DNA of 64,000 nt from Dipteronia dyeriana (Eukaryota; Streptophyta; Magnoliopsida; Sapindales; Sapindaceae), in contig CM065298.1 of the NCBI GenBank assembly GCA_032871835.1, positions 8,791,596-8,855,595 on the forward strand. Reading direction: 5' to 3'. Position numbers and translations under genes: made by a program. Shown one piece after another: positions 12,009-23,365 of the stretch (the first letter of the stretch is position 1; every line of letters begins with the position of its first letter). The notes under the pieces were generated by a model. It was given only the letters and a program-made list of their open reading frames with translations, was not told the origin of the DNA and ran no database searches.

Positions 12009-12683
12009 ATGTAGTCAAAGAAGGAAACGCACAAGATTGAGAAATTCAATGGTTTGAATTTCAGCTTCTGGAAGATGCAGATGGAAGATTATCTGTACTA
12101 GAAGGATCTGTATTGGCCGATAAAAGAGAGGCCAAAGGATATGACCGATGAAGATTGGGAAAAGAAACGAAAACCGAAGAACATGGATGATGATGACTTT
12201 GAACTCCTAGACAGGAAAGTATTAGGAGCAATTCATCTCAGTTTGACAAAGCAGGTTGCCTTCAACGTAAAAGATCAACAGACAGCCAAAGATTTAATGG
12301 ATACCCTATCATACCTATACGAACAGCCTTCTACGATAAGGAAAGTCCATCTTGTCAAGAAGTTATCAACCTTGAAGATGGTAGAGGATCAGAACTTTAA
12401 AGATTTTCTAAACCAGTTCAATGAAGTAAAGGACGGGTTATGTTCTTTATCTATGGGGTTCGATGAGGAGTTTATGGCGGCTTTTCTACTCACCCAAATG
12501 CCAGAAAGTTGGAAGACGACATGCCAGTCGATTGCCAACTCGTTCGAGAAAGAAAAGTTGAATCTTCAGCAGGTTATAAACATGATCATGAAAGAAGAGA
12601 TCAGAATGAGTGAAGAGGGATCAGAGGCATCTACATCTTCAGCATTGAGTTTGAAAGGTAGAGAAAGCAGAGGCAGAAATTAA
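12009..12683 (+). pseudogene. Copia-2 gag with two early nonsense codons
   Basis: The gag start is taken at the ATG at 12009, whose second codon is TAG where CAG is expected; another TAG follows near 12100. From 12141 the frame is open for 180 codons: KVLGAIHLSLTKQVAF, then YEQPSTIRKVHLVKKL, the UBN2 capsid domain of Tnt1-like Copia. It ends at 12683 in an RGRN tail. In an active element, gag forms the virus-like particle around the RNA. The early stops look like C-to-T changes. Confidence 0.85.
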
Positions 12684-12749
12684 AACACAAGTCAACAGGG
12701 AAGATCAAGGTCTAGAGGTAAGTCCAAATCAAGAAATTAAGCTAACTAT

Positions 12750-13148
12750 TTGGGAAACCAGCAACGAAGCAAAAGGGATGCTGAATGCTGGAATTGTGGT
12801 AAGAAAGGCCATCTCTCTTATGAGTGTAGATCTGAGAAGAAAGATAAGGGCAAGAGCAGTGCGAATTATGTATCGGAGGAGTCAGATGACTGCCTTATTT
12901 GCTCATTGGAAAGCAAGACAGAGTCCTGGGTCTTGGATTCGGGAGCGTCATTCCATGCCACACTTCAAAAGGAATTGCTCGATAACTACGTCTCTGGAAA
13001 TATGGGTAAAGTGTATCTTGGTGACGATCAAGCATGCGACATTGTTGGGAAGGAAGATGTGAAGATTCAACTACAAGGGTCAGTTTGGAAGCTCGACAAT
13101 ATGAGGTATATACCGGACTTAAGGAAGAATTTGATCTCCATTGGGTAA
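12750..13148 (+). pseudogene. Copia-2 nucleocapsid knuckle and aspartic protease
   Basis: CWNCGKKGHLSYEC near the start is a perfect CX2CX4HX4C zinc knuckle for RNA binding. WVLDSGASFHAT follows about 35 residues on, the Copia protease active site with D-S-G intact. The frame ends at 13148 (DLRKNLISIG*) where the pre-integrase module should continue, so a stop separates them. The protease would cut the polyprotein. Confidence 0.85.
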
Positions 13149-14510
13149 CTGGCGTCAAATGGTTTTATGACGACTTTCACAGGTGATTAGTGAAAGATTT
13201 CGAAAGGTGCAATGACAATCTCCCTAGGAAGTAAGAATGGGTCACTTTACACAACCACGGATGGGTGTGGTTCAGTTGTTATGGCCGAAAGCAAAGACGA
13301 TCTGAATTTATGGCATCAAAGATTTTGACACATAAGTTCTCAAGGGTTGAAGTCTATGCATTCAAAAGGTAAGTTGCCAGATTTAAAATCAATTGAAGTT
13401 GATTTCTGTGAGAGTTGCATTCTAGGAAAACAGAAGCGAGTGAGCTTCAAAAGGACCGTAAGAGCAATAGAAAAAAAGAAGCTGGAACTAGTGCACACCG
13501 ATGTTAGGGGTCTAGCTTCAGTCTCATCAACCGAAGGTAAACTGTACTTCATCACTTTCATTGATGACCATTCCAGAAAGGTATGGGTTTACTTTCTAAA
13601 ATACAAGTCTGTAGTATTTAATGCTTTCAAGAGATGGAAAGCCAGGGTTGAGAATGAGACAGGTTTGAAGATCTAAAAGCTGCATTCAGACAATGGCGGA
13701 GAATATGAAAACACTAAGTTCAAGAGGTTTTGCTACCAAAATGGGATAAAGCTTAGTAGAACGGTTCCTGGAACCCCACAGCAGAATGGCATAGTAGAAC
13801 GGATGAACAGAACATTGACTGAGAGAGCCAGAAGCATGAGGCTACACTCAGGGTTGCCAAAACAGTTCTAGACAGAAACAGTCAATGCAGCAGCATATTT
13901 GATCAACAGAGGACCATCAAAACCTTTGGACCTCGCTATACCAGAAGAGATCTGGACTGGGAAAGAGGTAAAACTTTCTCACCTTAAAGTGTTTGGGTGT
14001 GTCTTTTATGAACATGTAGGTGATCATGCGCGGAAGAAACTAGATGCCAAGTCAGTAAAGTGTACTTTGGTGGGCTATGGAGAGGATGAATTTGGTTACA
14101 AGCTGTGGGATGACCAAAATCGTAAGATAATCAGAAGTAGAGATGTTGTCTTCAACGAAAGGGTCATGTACAAAGACAGGAACACACAGATGTCTGAGCC
14201 AGAAGAGCAAGAGTTTTTTGGACCGAATGATGTACAGGATAGAGAGATCATGGAACATATCAAACAGAATAATGAAGAGGAAGGTGTGCAGCCCTATGTA
14301 CAAGAACCAATCCCACCTAGAGATGTTCCAATAACACAGGTCCAGAATACATTGAGAAGATCAACTCGAACTCCTATACCAAATAGGAAATTCTTGCACT
14401 ACATGCTGCTGACAGATGATGGAGAACCTAAGTTCTATGATGAAGCTTGTCAGGGAGATGATGCAAGAATGAGATGGAATCGTTGGCATCTAACCAAACT
14501 TAGGAGTTAG
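13149..14510 (+). pseudogene. Copia-2 integrase, broken
   Basis: LWHQRF near 13310 and CESCILGKQKR near 13410 mark the pre-integrase Zn-binding part. The core starts LVHTDVRGLAS near 13490, FITFIDDHSRKVWVYF near 13550, then HSDNGGEY near 13690 and PQQNGIVERMNRTL near 13780, giving a full D,D,E set. Stops occur after the block at 13676 and at 13870 (TAG where Trp is expected). 13899-14510 holds the C-terminal part (KVFGCVFYEHV, KCTLVGYGEDEFGYKLW) up to the RT linker. Confidence 0.87.
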
Positions 14511-14515
14511 CCAAG

Positions 14516-15919
14516 TTGCCTGAAGGAAAGAAAGCCCTACAGAATAAATGGGTGTATCGGATCAAGGAGAAATATGAAGGTTCCAAGAGATACAAGGCAC
14601 GACTCGTAGTCAAAGGTTTCCAACAAATTGAAAGTATCAACTACTCTAAAAAAAATTCTCCTGTTGTTAAACTAACTACAATCTGGTTAGTGTTAAGTAT
14701 TGTCGCAGCAAAAGGGTTATATCTGTAGCAGTTAGATGTGAAGACTGCCTTTCTTCATGGAGATTTGGAGGAATAGATATACATGAAGCAACCAGAGGGG
14801 TTTATGGAAGACGGTAAGGAAGAATTGGTATGCAAGTTGACGAAGAGCTTGTATGGTTTAAAACAAGCTCCCCGGCAGTGGTAAAAGAAGTTCGATGGGT
14901 TCATACAAAGGAATGGCTACTTGAGATGCAATGCTGACCACTGCAGCTACTTCAAAAAGGTTAAGTCCAACTTTATAATATTGCTACTTTATGTTGATGA
15001 CATGTTAGTAGCTAGTTCAGATCTATAAGAGATAGATAATTTGAAGAAGCAACTTTCAAGTGAATTCAAGATGAAGCCAGCAAAGCAAATTCTTGGATTA
15101 AGGATTAGTAGAAATGAACAAGAAGGTACATTGAAGCTTTCACAAGCAGAGTAAGTTCGGAAGGTGTTACAGAGATTCAAGAACACTTTAGCTAGTCACT
15201 TCAAGTTGTCTAAGGATCAGAGTCCGAAGACGGAAGAAGAAAAGGACTTCATGGCTAAAGTTTATTATGCTTCAGCCATTATAAGTCTAATATATGCCAT
15301 GACTTTCACAAGACCTAACATTTCCCAAGCAGTGGGAGTTGTGAGCAGCTACATGTCCAATCGGGGCAAGCCTCACTGGGAGGCCGTGAAATGGATCCTA
15401 AGATACCTGCAAGGTACGACAGAGAAGTGTCTAACCTTCAAGAGAGATGAACTCAAGCTGAAAGGTTATGTGGATTCAGATTTTGCCAGAGAAGTGGATC
15501 ATAGAAGAAGTACCACTAGATATGTGTTTACAATGGCAAGTACTACAGTTAGTTGGGTGTCTTAATTGCAGAAGATAGTGACAATCTCTACAACAGAAGC
15601 TGAGTATATAGTTGTGACAGAAGCAAGCAAAGAGTTGATATGGTTACAAGGGTTGTTAGCCTAGTTGGGATTCGATCAGGTGATGAATGTGTTGCATAAG
15701 GACAGTCAAAGTGCAATACAATTGGCCAAGAATTCAGCGTTCTATTCTAGGACCAAGCATATAGACCTGCACTACCACTTCATTCGATCGTTAATCGAAG
15801 AAGGAGTGTTGAAGCTAGTGAAGATTGCAGGAACTAAGCATCCGACTGACATGTTAACCAAGCCAGTCACTACTAAAAAACTGGAGTTGTGCATAACTTC
15901 AGTTGGTCTTCAAGAGTAA
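14516..15919 (+). pseudogene. Copia-2 reverse transcriptase and RNase H, many stops
   Basis: RT blocks in order: [49 protein letters not shown], and YVDDMLVASSD at about 14991-15020. RNase H covers 15164-15919 with PHWEAVKWILRYLQGT, STTEAEYI, RTKHIDLHYHFIR and HPTDMLTKPV, ending at the TAA at 15919. At least five stops (for example near 14728, 14774, 14881, 15026, 15150 and 15563) sit where Gln or Trp is usual. The catalytic YVDD is intact but the frame is not. Confidence 0.87.
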
Positions 15920-16012
15920 AGACATGGGGAATGAGCGCACCGTAATTTATCCACAAAGTTATCAACGAAGGATGGAGAATGCCTATTGAGTTTCAGTCAT
16001 CAAGTGGGAGAT

Positions 16013-16419
16013 TGTTGGGTTATGTGAAGCCAAAAACAAGTGAAGAAAACAATTATGGCAGGTGGTGCGGCAACTACCGCGGCGGAGGCAGTGACCCAGA
16101 CCGCGGCACACACAGAGAAGAATCACAGAGGATACATGTTGTGCGTACCGCGGCACAGACAAGGTGTACACACCGTGGTATGTGGAACAGAGTTTCACAG
16201 ATGTGTTACGCGTTGTGGCCCGCGGCACAGGCAAGTGCCCACACAGCGGTCCAGACCAAGTAATTGGAATAGGAAATAGATTCCAATTGGGATTTTGACT
16301 AACCCTAGTGCTCCTATATAAATACCACCATTATTTGTACTTTAAAGAGAGAGAAGAATAGAGCAGAAAAATAAATGCGTAGTGTGTAAGAAAAATTGTT
16401 AAAGAGAGAAAGCAATTGT
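16013..16419 (+). repeat. Copia-2 3' LTR, left part
   Basis: Follows the polypurine tract 'caagtgggagat' (16001-16012). It matches the 5' LTR from TGTTGGGTTATG, with an extra CCGCGG-containing phrase near 16072-16085 and one missing segment near 16255. It stops at 16419 where Gypsy-1 begins; the last five bases ATTGT (16415-16419) are the Gypsy-1 target duplication. Confidence 0.92.
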
Positions 16420-18117
16420 TGCAACACCCATGTCTTTCAGGCCCAACTGAAAGGCCCAATTAAAAAAAATAAAGATAAGCGTGAAGCAGAAAAGGCATCA
16501 GGTGAGTAAGCCTAAGTAAATTGTATGGCTGACAGGTAGCTGTGAGCTTGGTTAATTAGCTCACAACTTCGGCTGTGCCCTTCCATAAGTATATATATTA
16601 GAGGATAAATGTTGAGAGAGCTAGAAAGCAGTAGAATCCAGTGGAAGAAAGGAAAGAGAATAAAGGAAAAAGAAGAAAGGAAAGAGAAGAAGTCAGTGAA
16701 GCTCTCTCTCGTGATTATAGATTTCAATTGATTCTTCTTTGATATCCAGTTTCTAAATGGATCTTGTGATTGTTAGGGAAAGAATATGAAGGGAACCTAG
16801 CATACTCAGTCTGAATTAAGCTTGACGTCTAAGTTGTGAGTGAATTAAGTTTCAGTTTTGTTTTTAACTCAAAAGTTTCCAGTTTTATGATTAAGATTAA
16901 TTGTTGCAAATATTTTAAGCTTTTTATTTCTTTTTATGATTGATGGTGATGATACAGAGAACCGAAAGTATAAATTTTATGCTTATATTAGCATTCATAA
17001 TCAATATATTATTTTTATGAATTATCAAGAAGAGATTATGATTTCTATAAAAGCACCATGTATGTACCCTTCCCCAGTTATGATTATGGTTGGCTTTTGG
17101 GGCCGTTCTACACATGTGTATGTTAGAAGTCGCTCTGCAAGTGTATGACCAGAGAAAGAGAAATAGAGTCGCTCTGCACTTGTATGACCAGAGAGTCGCT
17201 CTGCCCGAGCATGACCAGAGAAAGAGTAATTGAGTCGCTCTGCACGGGTATGACCAGAAGTTATTCATGACTCGGCGTTTGCCCGAAGTATTTCGGCTTA
17301 CGTATTGAGGATATCCCCAGTACGAATTTGGTGCAGATTAAAATTTTATAAAGTATCTTACTCTTGTTCAAAAAAGAGATACATTCAGTTTATTCAGATT
17401 ATTAAGTATGAAAGTAGATATATTATCTTATACCATGTATTACTGAATGCTTATTGTAAAGTGGTTTAGAAAAGTATTTTTAAAAGTTTTCATTCACTCA
17501 CTAGGCGTTAGCTCTCATCCTTTCACTCTTACATATTTATCCAGGTAGCTGCTCGGTTGTGCGGACTCAGAAGTTTTGAGGTGGACCACTCGATGACATC
17601 ATGAAGCATAAAAGTCATGCATTTTAAATTTTCATGTACATATTTAGAAATATGAGGTCGGCATGGTCGGGACGTTAGGCATGGTCGGGACAGTAGGTAT
17701 GGTCGGAACGGTAGGTATGGTCGGGACGGTAGGCATGGTCGGGACATGGTCGAATTTCTACTCGGCCCACTTGACCTACTCGGCCCACATGGCCTATTCG
17801 GTCTACTCGGGTTTCTTACTCGGCCTGTTCGGTTTCCCACTCGGGATGGACTGGTTACTTAGTTTTTAAAGTGGTCGGTTTTTTGTCCGATCGGTCATTT
17901 TTTTGACAAAATTTTTGTAACGAACAAAAATATGAAAAGAAATTACAATTATGTACATTTTGCACTCTCCAATATTCTCCTTACATTTATTTATGTTTAA
18001 AAACAAGTATTTCCGAATGGAAATCTTAGTAGAAAGTCATTTTATCATGATAGTAAAAGTTCAGTCCACAGGGTCTCCCTCGTACTCAAGAGAGAGGAGC
18101 CAGGGTGGGTCCTGTCA
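16420..18117 (+). repeat. Gypsy-1 5' LTR
   Basis: Starts TGCAACACCC (one change from TGTAACACCC) and ends GGGTCCTGTCA. A four-unit repeat around 'gtcgctctgca.g.gtatgacc' lies at about 17129-17255. An 18-bp minisatellite, 'ggtcgggacggtaggcat', has four full units at 17656-17750, against one in the 3' LTR. The minisatellite makes spurious MVGTVG-type ORFs. Confidence 0.93.
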
Positions 18118-18120
18118 ACT

Positions 18121-18132
18121 TGGTATCAGAGC
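18121..18132 (+). other. Gypsy-1 primer binding site (initiator Met tRNA)
   Basis: TGGTATCAGAGC exactly, three bases after the LTR end; complementary to the 3' end of plant initiator Met tRNA. Confidence 0.92.
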
Positions 18133-18219
18133 CACGGTTTATAATAACTTAGACCACAGAGTAATTGTTTGCATTTAGTTTCATGCATTTAAGCATAACT
18201 TTGATTTTGTAAAATCATC

Positions 18220-19798
18220 ATGCATCGAATTGGCCGACCACACACAAGACTGGTAGCTGACCTTGGAGAGAGGAGTGGAAACCAATGTGAAAATGAGATA
18301 GAATCACATCATCAACCACCTATAGCTCAACCTCATGTACTGGAACCTAGGGAAGAACTAATGGATAGAATTGCAGAACTGTTAACTGCGATGGTCCATT
18401 ACCAAATGTGAGTGCCTGAAAATTCAATTGAGCGTGTACGAAAGTTGGGAGCAACAAATTTTGATGGGATTGGAGATCCAGATAGTGCTAGTTCTTGGTT
18501 GAATGAACTAGAATGGGTATTTGAAGTTATGAGGTGCACCGATGAATAGAAGGTTTCTTTTGCTACGTTTTTGCTAAAGGAAAAAGCATATGATTGGTGG
18601 GCCTCAGTTCAACAAAAACTCCTGAAGGAATTACTTGGGAGGATTTAAAGAATCAGTTTAATGATCATTATTATCCCCGTTTCTATCAAGATTTGAAAAG
18701 AACTGAATTTTTCAAACTAGTACAGGGATCTATGACAGTAGAAGAGTATGAGAAGAAATTTACAGAACTTTCGAGGGTTGCTCCATATGTAGTCGCTGAT
18801 GAAGAAAATAAGTTCAGAAAATTTGAAGATGGACTTCGATCGGAAATTAAGACAATAGTGACTACTTCTGGACATGTTGAGTTTGGTAAGTTGTTTGAAG
18901 CTGCATTGAGAGTGGAGAGAGACCTTAGTGACTCTCGCATATTTGAACAACAGAAACAAAAGTGCAGTAACTGGTCAACAGGGGGCTCTTACAGCAAAAT
19001 GCCTAAGGCAATAGACGGTTTTCAGGTCAGACTAGTAATTATCAACAGATTCGTGGACCTGGTTCTAGCCAAGCCTCAGTCCAACAACCAATGGGTAGTC
19101 GTCAACAGAGTGTTAGTATAGGTAGAGGTTGGCGTCCTCTAAGTAAGACTTGTGGAAAACACCATGATGGTGAGTGTTATTTAGGGAGATCAGGTTGTTA
19201 TCAATGTGGGCAGCCTGGACATTTAAAAAGGGATTGCCCCGAGTTAGTTCAGGGAGGCAATGAAGAAAGAAAGAAAGGATTTCAACCAATGCAAAGTGGC
19301 GCTGGTCAGATTCAAGGACAAAGGGGATCCCGAGTAAGAGGATCTACAACTACAGGGAAAACCCAAGCTAGCGCAACAGGGGTTGGAGGCAACCAACATA
19401 GAGGTCAGTCGGGTAGACCTCGTACTCAGGCAAGGATTTTTACTATGACTCAGCAAGATGCCGAGACCACTCCAGATGTTGTTACAGGTATGTTAACAAT
19501 TTTTTGCCACGATGCTCATGTTCTCATTGATCCTGGATCTACTCATTCTTTTGTATCTCGATCTTTTATGGTGTATGCGGATGTAGAATTAAGACCATTA
19601 GATTCTAGTATGGTAGTGGTTACACCTACTGGTGAATCTTTATTGGCTGAGAATATATATAGAAACAGTAAGGTCATAGTCGGTAAGCATGAGCTACATG
19701 TTGATTTGATTTCGCTTGATATACATGATTTTGATGTTATTTTGGGAATGGATTGGCTAGCTATACACAATGCTACTGTAGATTGTTTTCGAAAATAG
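18220..19798 (+). pseudogene. Gypsy-1 segment A: gag and aspartic protease, broken
   Basis: Begins MHRIGRPHTRLVADLGERSG. A stop follows at 18409, another at 18547-18549 (TAG; the related Gypsy-2 has CAA). The capsid retrotransposon-gag domain is at about 18594-19010 (DLKRTEFFKLVQGSMTVEEY, FEDGLRSEIK). A knuckle CYQCGQPGHLKRDC is near 19196-19237. The protease block LIDPGSTHSFVS lies near 19525, and VILGMDWL near 19735 is its second conserved block. The frame ends at TAG 19796-19798, where Gypsy-2 has GAG. Confidence 0.9.
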
Positions 19799-19894
19799 GT
19801 AAAATTTACACTTCAAGGAGATTCGGATGTTATTTTATGTGGTGAACGTCGGATTCTTCCTTCTTGTGTTATTTCTGTTATTACTGTCCGACGG

Positions 19895-20547
19895 TTGCTC
19901 AGGAAACAATGTTCAGCTTATTTGGCTTATGTAATTGATACTCGGGATAGTGAGGTAAGATTAGAAGATATATCGTTGCTAAGAAAATTTTCAGATGTAT
20001 TTCCTGAAGATCTTCATGGATTACCACCAGATAGAGACATTGAGTTTGTGATAGATTTAGTCCCAGGCACAACTCCAATTTCTATTCCACCTTATAGAAT
20101 GGCTCCAACCGAATTGAAAGAGTTGAAGATTCAATTAGAAGAATTGGTGAATAAGAATTTTATTAAACCTAGTGTGTCACCATGGGGAGCGCCAGTTCTG
20201 TTTGTTAAGAAGAAAGATGGAACGTTACGTTTATGCATCGATTTCCGGCAATTGAATAAAGCAACGGTGCGTAATAAATACCCACTCCTACGTATTGATG
20301 ACTTATTCGATCAGCTTCAGGGAGCAAAGGTATTCTCCAAAATAGATTTGCGAACAGGTTATCACCATTTGGATTAACAAATGTTCCAGCAGCTTTTATG
20401 GATTTGATGAATAGAGTATTTCATCCTTATCTAGACAAATTTGTTATCGTGTTCATTGATGACATTTTGATTTATTCGCAGGATGATGTGGAGCATACAG
20501 AGCATTTAGAGATTATTCTACAAGTCTTGAGAGAGAATCAACTTTAT
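19895..20547 (+). pseudogene. Gypsy-1 segment A: reverse transcriptase, truncated at RLK junction
   Basis: 19895-20377 encodes the protease-RT linker and RT fingers: [52 protein letters not shown], then [12 protein letters not shown] 77-bp deletion relative to segment B, with CCA at both edges, breaks the frame at about 20363. The frame resumes near 20398 with [26 protein letters not shown], so the catalytic FIDD is present. The element sequence stops at 20547, in the phrase that elsewhere reads [11 protein letters not shown], and RLK DNA follows. Confidence 0.9.
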
Positions 20548-23365
20548 TCTACTGGAACCTTTAGTTTTATTTTTATTGCCTTTGTCATTTCTAGCGATTT
20601 CAACCGCCAAACATTTATTTAATTCTGTCACAACCGCGGTCATGGTTGGCCTTTCTGAGGAAGAGTGGAATGCACAAGCTAGTGCCAATTCCACTACTTT
20701 CCACGCAGAATTGTTGTCGAAATCGCTTGATAAACTTGGATCGACTATATTTCTGATGTCTCCTTCTGCAAGCACGGAACTAACCCACTGACTTAGGTGA
20801 ATGTGTTCATCGGTGCCTTTTATAATAACTGTTCGACTTGTTATTATCTCTAGAAGAACAACTCCAAAGCTATAAACATCACTTTTTTCGTTTAACCAAT
20901 TCGATAAATAGTACCTGCAAGCCAAGATAAGAAAATTTTATCATATATACCTCTTGTATATAAGGACATATTACATCACTGTTTTTGTAAACTATTTGTC
21001 GATATTAAATTGAAATGCAAATTATCCTTTTATTACTAGCAAACAAGTGCTTACTCAGGATCAAGATAGCCAGGAGTGCCACAAACAACTGTGGATATAT
21101 GAGTACCACTTTCAGTTTGAAATATTCGGGACAAGCCGAAATCAGCAATCTTGGCTTGTAGTTTTTCATTCAATAAGATGTTTGCAGACTTCACATCTCT
21201 ATGGACTATAGGTGGCTTACAACCATTATGTAGATACTCCAATCCTGCAATCATTTCAAATTTTGACAAAAACATTTATACAAATATCAAGAATTGTAAA
21301 AGCAGTATTGACTATATCTTTTGCGATCATTTAGCTACGAACCTTGTGCTGAATCTACCGTTATTCGCATCCTGTCTTGCCAACTCAAGGTGTATGCATT
21401 TTTTACCTGAATCCATATGCAAAATCTTAGTGCATCTTTCTATTTGTTCTAGAGTAATTTAAATTAAAATGAGGTCGATCGTATACACTAACAGTAATTT
21501 AAATTAGGTAACCTGACAAATATTCTTGCAAGGTTCCATTAGACATGTACTCATAGATAAGCCCCATATTGGTGTCTTCAATGCAATATCCGACAAGGCT
21601 GGTCAGGTTTCGATGATGAACTCTCATAAGGAGCTTAACCTACAATCAATTAAAGCCGCATCTGTTTTATAAGAAATATGAATTTCATCAACATATATTT
21701 TTCACTAGAATTGGTGCTTTATTTGCATAATAATTCTTTAGTCAGGTTGGTCCTAAAAGTCAATTTCAAGATTAAAATACATATTATTGTAAAACCTATT
21801 CCACAAGGGTATATACCTAAACATTTATTTTCGTTCGATTTTGAAATAAAATTTATATACCAACCAGAATAGAGAAGGATCTTCGTTTGCATACCTCCGC
21901 ATGAAATTCCTTGTATCCTTGGTCAGATGACGAAGAAAGCATCTTCACAGCTACTTGTATGTCATCTAACCAGCCATGATAAACAGCTCCGAATCCTCCT
22001 TTCCCAAGAACTTTCTCAAAGTTTTTTGTAATTCTCACAATATCAGAGTATGTATATTGCCGACTTTGTAAGGCAAATGAATCGTTTATTTTTTCTATTT
22101 TCGAATCCGCCTTCCCAACAACTACAAGACCAACAGAAGCTTAATGAGCACAACTTATTTATTATTGAATTATTGGGAGATTAAATTAATAATCAAATCA
22201 ACAATATATAATACCTTGTGTTGTTTATAATCTATACCTTGTTTTTTTCTCATATAATTATGCCTGCAACAGAAAGCCAATATTGCAACTAAGGCCACAG
22301 AAAATGCAGCAACTGATGCTACCACTGGAATGACAACCTTTTTTTTCTTCTTTTTACATGAAGTCGCCAACAAACAAATACTTGGATTCTCCTCCACACT
22401 TGAATCAATAAAATGATTGATAACAATATTAGTAAAATACGAAATAATAAATACCGGCAATACTCAAAAACTTAAGCTCTGATACCATGTCAATTATTGT
22501 TAGATCCAAAAGTTTAAACTAATAGGAAAAACAAACCTCAGTGTAAGAGATCCGGTCTTTGACCTTTCAATGAGATCAGCTGGAACTGATCCTGTGAGCT
22601 GGTTTCTTTTCAAGTTTCTGCAAAATTATTTCAAAATTAACTAACAATGAACTACAAAATGTCAAGGGATGTTTGATTCCTGTTTCCAAAAATATTTCAA
22701 AAATTAACATACAATTATACAGGGATTCTGCAGGAACATATTGCACTTGATCAGCTCTGATTATTTATATATATATTCTAATTATCACTAAATGCAAATT
22801 AAGTATAACTTACAGAACTTTCAAAGATGGCAACTGAGCTAAAAACTCTGGCTCTTTTCCAGTTAAACTATTATTTGACATGTCCCTGTATAAAGCAATA
22901 AGTTATCTTTGGTCAATATAAGTTCTGAGAATAAATCATGAATAGCTAGAAATTCTAATGAGATCATGATCATAGAATACTTACAGATATTGTAGTAATG
23001 GGAGATTGGCAAAATATGAAGCTATCTCCCCTGTCAGTCCACTCGAAGACAAGTTCCTAATTACATGTTCAATAATATTCATAAAAGAAAGTGAAAAAAA
23101 AAAAAGCAAAATATTAAATTTGGAGGCATGAACTTACAAGGATATGATTCTTGGAGGATTAATATCCTCGTAGCTGCAATTAAGACCATCCCACCAGTAA
23201 GATTTTGGGGAACATGGATCTGCTTGCCAATTTTTTTTCACTCCATATACTGATTTTATATTCATCATCGCATCAGCTGAAATTTAAAATTTTATATAAA
23301 AAAAATATATAAATTAGTATTATGTAATGTATCTCGGTGTATCTTCAGGTCGTTATATGTCCAAA
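20546..23365 (-). pseudogene. Captured RLK gene fragment (exons 4-13 with introns) inside Gypsy-1
   Basis: A near copy of 60340-63146 (RLK gene 2), antisense to Gypsy-1. Exons by homology: 23138-23276, 22985-23056, 22814-22885, 22537-22617, 22238-22398, 21895-22121, 21513-21639, 21343-21406, 21055-21244, and 20914 down to the junction. It includes part of the ectodomain, LRRs, the membrane span and the kinase ([22 protein letters not shown]). It lacks the signal peptide and malectin exons. Exon 11 has a 1-bp insertion against genes 1 and 2, and the last codons are cut off by the junction, so no complete product is possible. It keeps about 30 bp after exon 12 (21250-21282) that gene 2 has lost but gene 1 has. 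Confidence 0.93.

Noticed and set aside
17529..17869. Pro/Arg/Ser-rich and MVGTVG-repeat ORFs (also at 28980-29320)
   Set aside because: Translations of the 18-bp LTR minisatellite in different frames, not proteins.
18686..18959. Minus-strand ORFs opposite gag (also 23646-23919)
   Set aside because: Shadows of the Gypsy gag frame on the other strand, identical in both duplicated segments.
20576..20791. Plus-strand ORF over the RLK fragment (also 40168-40482 and 60265-60585)
   Set aside because: Antisense shadows of the RLK last exon; they recur because the exon is conserved in three copies.
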